DNA from: Distichodus sexfasciatus
Lineage: Eukaryota; Chordata; Actinopteri; Characiformes; Distichodontidae
Assembly: GCA_032718565.1 (NCBI GenBank)
Contig: JAVGVS010000313.1
Coordinates: 168,116-232,115 of the forward strand
Reading direction: 5' to 3'
Length of the DNA stretch: 64,000 nucleotides
The notes below the pieces were generated by a model, which saw nothing but the letters and a program-made list of their open reading frames with translations, had not been told where the DNA came from and did not search any database. The translations under genes and the position numbers were made by a program. This document shows positions 57,248-64,000 of the stretch, in pieces; the stretch's first letter is position 1, and every line of letters begins with the position of its first letter.

Positions 57248-57889
57248 GTGACCCTCCACGGCAAAACCAGTCGCTTGTCGCAACGGAGGTTTCCAAGAAA
57301 AACGAGCGTTTATGTTGCGTGTGGTAAAATTTTGGATTTTTTGTTTTTAGTGTTTTGAAACAGTGGAAGGTCTATACTGTACTGTTGTGAATAAATTTGG
57401 CTGAAAAACTTACCCTTTCCATCCTAAAAACGTGACTTTCTTGAGGTGAGGAATTCAATTCCAGCAGAATGTTAAAAGTTTCTGTTTTGACCGCTCTACT
57501 TCAATATTTACGGTAAATCCACTGGTTGACTAGCGTGAAGATATTTCTCCGGAATCCATCTTCGTCTCCCGAGTTCAGTTAACCTAACGCAGGTAGGCTA
57601 TCCGTGTGGCTGTGAATGCAGCGTAGGCTAGCGTAAATGCAAACGTAGCCGCGACCGCACCAAGCGTCTGTGAGTGCTACGGCGATAGTCAACTTCGACG
57701 GCAGATTTCTCCGTTTCTCACTTGGCGTGACAGGAGAAACCCGACTCCTTTGAATGTTGATATCTCAGTCATATGTCGTCCCATTCATTCCATATAGGTA
57801 TCGTTTTGGAGCTTGATTTATGCCCTTTCATGAAAACATAATAACATGAAAATTTGCGACAAGCAACTGGTTTTGCCGTGGAGGGTCAC
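57248..57889. mobile_element. Complete TIR element of the GTGACYCTSCACGG family (642 bp)
   Basis: Its ends are inverted repeats beginning GTGACCCTCCACGGCA and continuing through 'accagtcgcttgtcgcaa' (about 36 bases). The flanks 'aaat' on both sides may be a target duplication. The interior has no transposase. It is the reference copy in this window for the copies at 13312 and 55312. Confidence 0.9.
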
Positions 57890-59627
57890 AAATCCTCAGT
57901 GAAGATAATATGGTATCAACATATATCAATATAGTTTTACGCATCATATCTCACCTAGAGATGCATTTCCACAAGAAGTAGGTATGTAGGTAGGTAGGTA
58001 AATAGGTATGAGCAGAAAGACTTTAATTAAAATGCAAAGAAGTGAACAAGTGAACGTGTGATCTGAGCTGACATACCAACCGTGTTGACTGTCTGGCGAA
58101 CCAGGTGAAGACAAACTTTCAAGTCCTGAATCCCATGCATTCTTAATGGGAGAAAACAACTGGGTTCCTGTTGGAAAAATAAACGACAGGAAAGAAAAGG
58201 ATGAAAAAGACGAGTGCGGGTCATAATGGTTACAGAAATGCAAAGAGGCCCTGTGGATGCTTAAATCGCGTGGTGAAGCGGTGAAATGTGCACTCCATGT
58301 TTGTCTATTGGGGACAAAAACACAGAGTAAAAATTGGACAGAACCTGTGAACGAGTATGAGCATCAAAAACCTGCATACAATCAGCGCACATCACAATAG
58401 TCTGCATGTTTAAGAGATAGAACGAAGTTTCTAGGACAAAAAAGGTTGGGAGGAGTAGCGGTGAGAAAAAGTGGATGGAATAAAAATCGGATAACGATAG
58501 GTGATGCTCACCTCAATCACTTAATATATATAAGACAAAAGGGAAAATTATATGCATTTGACAATAATTTTTGTAACATGAGCTTTGACATCAATCAAAT
58601 GATTTTAAGGAAGAACAACAAATTGGCAGGTGGTATTTCCTCATAGAACATCTAACTATCAGCGAAGGTAAAACTGTGTTGGCCAACATAATTATGCACA
58701 GCTTTGTTCCTTCTAGAAAACAATGACCAACTGAAGGAACTCGTTTGAAATGACGCAGGACGTTTAGCAATCCCGTCTGCCTTCATTTCTGAGCTGCGTA
58801 TTGACATGAAGTAGCTTACTAACTTATTTCTTTGAGCATTAATGGTTTATTTTAGCAAACCTCTTAGGATTTCCACAACGCTACTGAAGATAGTGGCTGA
58901 ATTGCACAAGAAACTGTTTTCTACAGTAGGACGTGTTGGGACTCGCGTTCCTTTTCTGGCATATTGACGAAGAATTAACATGTTAATTTGAGCAGAAAGC
59001 ATCAGGAGACCTGAAGAGTCAGTCTGGGATTAGCACACCTTTCTCTTGGCCGAGCTTCAAAACCTCTTCGCAGGTATGGAGGGCGCCAGCCAAGAACAAC
59101 CGATGTGCAAAATGAAAAACAGCTCGCACTCTGAAGTGTCTACTTTCAAACAGAACAGCTGTGCGGATGATGTATATTGTGCCGACGCGAGTTAACGAAA
59201 GACTCCGGCTGATGAAACATCCAGGAAATGGCTTATAAGCATCACGCAGATGACTATAAAACAATGACACTTCCTGCTGTTGTCTGCATTTGCATTTATA
59301 AACGGCTAGAATTTGCAAAGGCAGCTAAACGTTATGAAGTTTGCATGAACAAACCTCACTCTGAAATGTGTTTTTACCCCTTAAACACTTCCTTTTAATG
59401 TGTTTTATAAAACTTTCGCAATCAGAATTTGGTCGGTCAAAAAGCACTTCGAATCCAAATTAGAACGTTAACACTCAAATTTTCCTGACTTGCTACAAGT
59501 GCATCTGCACCCCAGGTCATCACAGGTCTGGGTAATTACCAAAAACCAAAAATGAATCTGACCTCCAAAGTCTCAATAAGTCTGTTAATTCAAGTAATGT
59601 CAAATATTAATGTCTAATTCTCTGTTA
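57890..59627. other. Upstream flank without recognised feature
   Basis: A short 'gtaggtaggtag' run lies at 57975-58005. The rest is non-coding sequence in which I recognise no element or exon. Confidence 0.5.
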
Positions 59628-59707
59628 GGCCTCGTTCACACGGACGTCTGAACGTGTATGGCGTTCAGAGGGCGTTCATTTCGAACGTCCATGTGGACGA
59701 GGCCTTA
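59628..59707. mobile_element. Miniature palindromic MITE (about 80 bp)
   Basis: The left arm 'taggcctcgttcacacggac' is the complement of the right arm 'gtccatgtggacgaggcctt' with few mismatches. The loop contains 'gttcagagggcgttc'. It can fold over its entire length. It resembles the 'ccacgtccacacg' element at 14485. Confidence 0.75.
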
Positions 59708-61230
59708 AGGAATGTAAGATCTCTTAAGCAACATATTGTTCAGTCATGTATCTTTTGGTTGTCTAGCAAGAGACAAGTGACACTGACGAGTCAGTGCTGT
59801 GCTAAAAGTTGAACAGATTTCCACTTAAAGTGCTCTGAGCACTGCGACGAAAACATCTACCTGCGTTTTTTTCCCCCCTGCTAAAGGCGCTTAGCGCTCT
59901 GAATGCTGAAACTCATAGGATTTATATTCAAAAATTAGGCACTGCCAGTGAAAAAAAAAGGTTGGTGGACACAGGTTCTTAATTATAAGCAGCTTGTAGC
60001 TCGAAAACCTACAATTTAAATAGAACTTCATCAAAACTTCAAAGCGCGGCGTTTTAAATCAAGGCTTAGCGTTTGTGCATTTAGGACTTTTGCAGGGACA
60101 GTCTCTCTGAAGCAACTAGGGGTCAAAGGTCTTGCCCAGGGGCTCAACTTTGGTAGTGCCACAACCGAATCTGGTAAAACTGTCACAAGCGGAACTGTAG
60201 CCGCAACTCAAGAGCTCAAACGTTTGGGTTGTTTTCTCTCTGTGTTTTGATGGCTTCTAAATGTTACATAAAAGGGTTAAAAGAGTTTGAACCTGTTTAA
60301 AACCTCAGCAATTCCGTGGGCTCCAAATCAACAAGAGCCTGGAAAAAAGGATTGGATAAAAACCAAACAGTTGTTGCTCTGCAGGTGCATCAGCCCGAAA
60401 AGCTGTCATCCAAAGAAAAAGGCGAACCACGTCAAAAACTCATGAGGACATCCTGAACAAGAAAGCCTGGCGCAGGTAGGAGCCGGAAAGTCTGTGGGAC
60501 GAGATCGAAACAGTCAATTAAACACAATGGCTACGCGACAAAAAAAATGTGTGTGCATTAAAAAAAGCAGAAGTCAATTCGTGGTTCCTTCGCCCAGGCA
60601 TAACAAAGCTAATCGGAACAGATCCGCCATCTGGCCACCCGTATAGCCAAGGACAGCGCGCAGAAATGCTTAACCTAATGGAACGCTTGCAGGAATCAAG
60701 AGAACGGACCGTGCGAGCTGTGGACGGAGGCAGCGGTCCGTGGAGATATTTTCTCTTCCTTTTCTTCCGTCTGGATGGGATCGTGTTTGGAGGAAGCCAA
60801 AAGGCAGCCTTCAACCCACGTGGCTTCCAACCAACTGTTCAACACCATCATCTGTCTGAACAGAACGGCGCAAATTTCCGTCTTACAACAGACGCTGTGA
60901 TATTAAAGTAGGGCAAGCATAAAAGTGTGGGCCCAAATTCTTTATTGACGGTGATACTGATGTAGACGATCAGTTCAGACACAGAAAATCTGTCTCAAGC
61001 AAAGCAGATTTGGTCCTGGCCAGTACTTGGATGGGTCAGTAACTAGTTTAGATGGTTGCTGATGCCCGAGGTGTTGGCGGGTCCAATAAGGGACGCCATG
61101 TGATGGTCTGTGTGGATCCCAACATGCCATAAAAACGATGACCAACTAGAGCTGGGCTGTATAAGCAAAGTCCTGACTTTCAGAGGTCACAGGGTGTTTT
61201 CAAATAGTCCTCTTTGAAAGTGGGTTATTA
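59708..61230. other. Upstream flank without recognised gene
   Basis: The segment 60370-60900 holds words such as 'cgaaaagctgtcatccaaag' and 'aagaaagcctggcgcaggta' and an open frame at 60549-60911 (+) without any domain I know. It might be an eroded mobile element, but I cannot name it. Confidence 0.35.
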
Positions 61231-61234
61231 TTTG

Positions 61235-61435
61235 TATTTGTCACCACAGCACAGCACAGCATGGCACAGCACGCAGTGCACCAAAACGAAATGTGACCTC
61301 TGCATTTGACCCATCCCTGAAGGAGCAGAGGGCAGCTGGCATGGACAGGGAGCAGTACCTTGCTCATGAGTGCCTGTATTCGAATCGGCAACCTTCAGAT
61401 CACGGGTTACGTAACCGTTACGCTAACAACTTCCC
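61235..61435 (-). mobile_element. tRNA-derived SINE, copy 8 (reverse)
   Basis: The plus strand shows 'acagcacgcagtgcacc', 'aatgtgacctctgcatttga', 'aaggagcagagggcag' and the reversed head 'aaccgttacgctaac'. Confidence 0.82.
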
Positions 61436-61640
61436 AGAAGAAAAAAAACCAAACTCTAGAGCTGCGTTGCTCAATTCCAGCCCTCGCAGACCACTGCTCT
61501 GCACAGATGTAGTGAGCTACTTATTCTCTGTAGCCTGTACTGTAGCTAACTACTATATTGAAACAGTAGCTTGGCCACTGTTAATCGTAAGTAGCTTTAA
61601 AAGTCACAACACTGTGCAGGGTTGCATTTTCCAAAAGCAT

Positions 61641-61927
61641 AGATAGCAACTAACATAGTGTACATTAGCAACTAACATAGTGTACGTTAGCAACTAACAT
61701 AGTGTACGTTAGCAACTAACATAGTGTACATTAGCAACTAACATAGTGTACGTTAGCTACTAACATAGTATACATTAGCAGCTAACATAGTGTACATTAG
61801 CAACTAACATATTGTACATCAGCAACTAACATTGTGTACGTTAGCAACTAACATAGTGTACGTTAGCAACTAACAAACTGTATGTTAGAAACTATTATAG
61901 TGTACGTTAGCAGCCAACATAGTGTTG
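61641..61927. repeat. 22-bp tandem array A, about 13 units
   Basis: The unit is GCAACTAACATAGTGTAC plus 'atta' or 'gtta', 22 bases. Divergence is mild and increases toward the right end. A TA/T run (61934-61960) and a retroelement-tail-like segment follow. Confidence 0.95.
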
Positions 61928-61964
61928 CTAACATATATATATATATATATATTTTTTTTAACGC

Positions 61965-62070
61965 ACCCCAGAACGGCTGCTGGAGCATCATCCAATTGGA
62001 ACCGTACTTTGGTGCCGTTTGAAGCCTCTCCTTATTGTCTCTGTAAAGCGCTTTGGGCGTCTAGCTAAGC
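61965..62070 (+). mobile_element. Retroelement 3'-tail-like segment
   Basis: It reads 'cagaacggctgctggagc', a diverged middle and 'ctgtaaagcgctttgggcgt', the conserved 3' tail shared by fish L2-type LINEs and their dependent SINEs. The sister copy is at 17-125. Confidence 0.5.
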
Positions 62071-62485
62071 TTTTGATCAGAGAAATCGAACGTCCAATCT
62101 TTTGGGCCTTCCCAATAATGACTTATCTGCTTTGGAATACTCCAGCTACTCCCCCCTCAATCCCCACCTCGCTTTGTCCTCATCTGCCCCCGGTTACCCA
62201 ATCAGCAATCTTCCAAACATGGCGCTTAAAAAAACTAGTCCTGACAGGCTCGCTTGATGTCTCTGTCGAGCGTGGCCGGCATCCGAATCTCTTTAATCCT
62301 GGCTCATCGATCAACCCCAACCTTCCCAGCCTCGATAAAAGTGCAGTTTCTCAAGAACCCGGCTTTTCCCCCTCTCCTTCACTCTCTTCCCTCTTTCCCC
62401 ACGAGCGTGTTGAACGCTGGCACTGCAGTAGAGCTGCTTTGAGGCGGAGTTTGACCAGTTTGACGTATTATAGTAATAGCAATTA

Positions 62486-62571
62486 TTTGCGTCTTTATAT
62501 TTAAAATATGTTTGTGTATGAGCAATATATCAGTCAACATATTAATGATGGTAAATTTCTTAATATTTTAG
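62486..62571. repeat. Left flanking direct repeat of array B
   Basis: About 85 bases, from 'ttgcgtctttatatttaaaa' to 'cttaatattttag', are repeated nearly unchanged at 63270-63353 on the other side of array B. Confidence 0.9.
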
Positions 62572-63269
62572 CAACTAACATGGTGTTTATTAGCAACTAA
62601 CATAGTGTACATTAGCAACTAACACAGTGTACATTAGCAACTAACATAGTGTACATTAGCAACTAACATAGTGTACGCTAGCAACTAACATAGTGTACGT
62701 TAGCAACTAAAGTAGTGTACATTAGCAACTAACATAGTGTACATTAGCAACTAACATAGTGTACGTTAGCAACTAACATAGTGTACATTAGCAAGTAACA
62801 TAGCGTGCATTAGCAACTAACATAGTGTACTTTAGCAACTAACATAGTGTACATTAGCAACTAACATAGTATACATTAGCAACTAACATAGTGTACATTA
62901 GCAACTAACAGTGTACATTAGCAACTAACATAGTGTATGTTAGCAACTAACATAATGTACATTAGCAACTAACATAGTGTACATCAGCAACTTACATAGT
63001 GTACATTAGCAACTAACATAGTGTACATTAGCAAGTAACATAGTGTACATTGGCATCTAACATAGTGTACGTTAGCAACTAACATAGTGTACGTTAGCAA
63101 CTAACATAGTGTACATTAGCAACTAACATAGTGTACGTCAACAACTAACATAGTGTACGTTAGCAACTAACATAGTGTACATAAGCAAGTAACATAGCGT
63201 GCATTAGCAACTAACATAGTGTACGTTAGCAAATAACATGCTGTCTATTAGCAACTAACATAGTGTACA
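62572..63269. repeat. 22-bp tandem array B, about 32 units
   Basis: The unit is the same as in array A, 640 bases away. Substitutions such as 'catagcgtgcattagc' recur at two places (about 62800 and 63190), which suggests multi-unit duplication. One unit is shortened near 62908. Confidence 0.95.
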
Positions 63270-63353
63270 TTGCATCTTTATATTTAAAACATGTTTGTGT
63301 ATGAGCAATATATCAGTCAATATATTAATGATGGTAAATGTCTTAATATTTTA
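63270..63353. repeat. Right flanking direct repeat of array B
   Basis: This is the second copy of the 85-base flank, from 'ttgcatctttatatttaaaa' to 'cttaatatttta', with only a handful of substitutions compared with 62486-62571. Confidence 0.9.
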
Positions 63354-64000
63354 ATATCAAAGAGCATGACTCTGACTGGGTTCCAAAGAGGCTCTCTGGT
63401 TACAGTTTCCCTTTAGTAGAGACTTTTCGCTAAAGCAGTGATGTGTTCGCTTTTCTTAATCCCCTGAGGTACATTACGACCGATGCGGTCAATCACCACC
63501 GCATTCCTGAACGATGAAACACCAACCGTGTTACACACCGTTCTGGATATGATTTCTGAAAAACAAAAATCTTATCAACAAGGCAAAGGGAGATCTGATT
63601 TCAGCACTAGATTAGACATGTTTGTAAGATTTCTAATCATATACTTAACCCTGAATGGATTTTGAACAAACGACGCTAATCAGATAATAAATCATGCGCT
63701 ATTTGAAGTCATATTGCATAGCGTTCAGATGTGGTTTATTTACACATCATAATGTGGCAATGCAAGCGCTTGCAGTCAAGGAGGACGACGCGATAATGAT
63801 GGCCAGAAGCAAAAACATGGGCTAAAAGAGGGAAGGTTCTTTTACCTGTTCACTTAAGAGGTCACGCTACTGAGAATCACTAATGTGGCCACTATGAAGA
63901 AAGGCAATTTTTTTCCTTTTTAGAGGGAGAGATTATCGAAACCCACTCAGCATTTCCCCAAAGCATGTTCATTGTTCTTCCAGCTATCTTTCCAGCCTTC

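Noticed and set aside
60549..60911. 120-codon frame
   Set aside because: It matches no family I know. It may be part of an eroded mobile element, but no termini were found.
1..64000. CRISPR array, operon or phage-like organisation suggested by the tandem repeats
   Set aside because: The 22-bp and 42-bp arrays are head-to-tail units with no unique spacers, and the host gene is spliced. This is eukaryotic DNA.

Overview
The window is vertebrate nuclear DNA, almost certainly from a ray-finned (teleost) fish. It carries one recognisable host gene, on the minus strand: the activin type II receptor gene acvr2a. All eleven coding exons can be placed, from the signal-peptide exon at 40316 to the C-terminal exon ending near 6316. 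Ten of the eleven have intact GT/AG splice sites and compatible phases. Exon sizes and the protein match tetrapod ACVR2A closely: signal peptide, ten-cysteine extracellular domain, one membrane span and a serine/threonine kinase. The teleost assignment rests on the mobile DNA: an internally deleted Tc1-type transposon, tRNA-derived SINEs with a DANA-like member, hAT-like MITEs and abundant microsatellites, all typical of fish genomes. The species cannot be named from the sequence.

Layout. Positions 1-6315 lie downstream of the stop codon. They hold a tetranucleotide repeat field split by a Tc1 element, microsatellites, a CpG-richer stretch (about 4480-5330) and presumably part of the 3' UTR. 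Positions 6316-9611 hold the whole kinase-coding part, exons 5-11, in a compact cluster. Exon 4 (transmembrane), exon 3 and exon 2 (extracellular) follow at 18.6, 21.8 and 24.4 kb, and exon 1 lies 15.7 kb further away at 40.3 kb. Introns 1-4 are filled with mobile elements and tandem repeats. Positions 40317-64000 are upstream flank with no gene I can support. That flank holds promoter-like motifs near 41.75-41.84 kb, MITEs, five SINE copies, a long degenerate telomere-like tract, a repeat rich in ATCTCGAGAT-like words, and two 22-bp tandem arrays.

The most surprising signal in the gene is the last coding exon. Its DNA still resembles the ACVR2A C-terminus from start to end, but the homology is spread over all three reading frames by several small indels. 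These indels sum to zero over the exon, and there is also one extra G beside the acceptor. Read literally, the protein stops nine residues into exon 11. This is either a local sequence or consensus error next to a long GA repeat, or a real lesion. No CRISPR, phage, operon or other prokaryotic feature is present, and I found no convincing undescribed gene system. The novelty here lies in repeat architecture: nested and composite MITEs, a minisatellite open in two strands, and duplicated array flanks.
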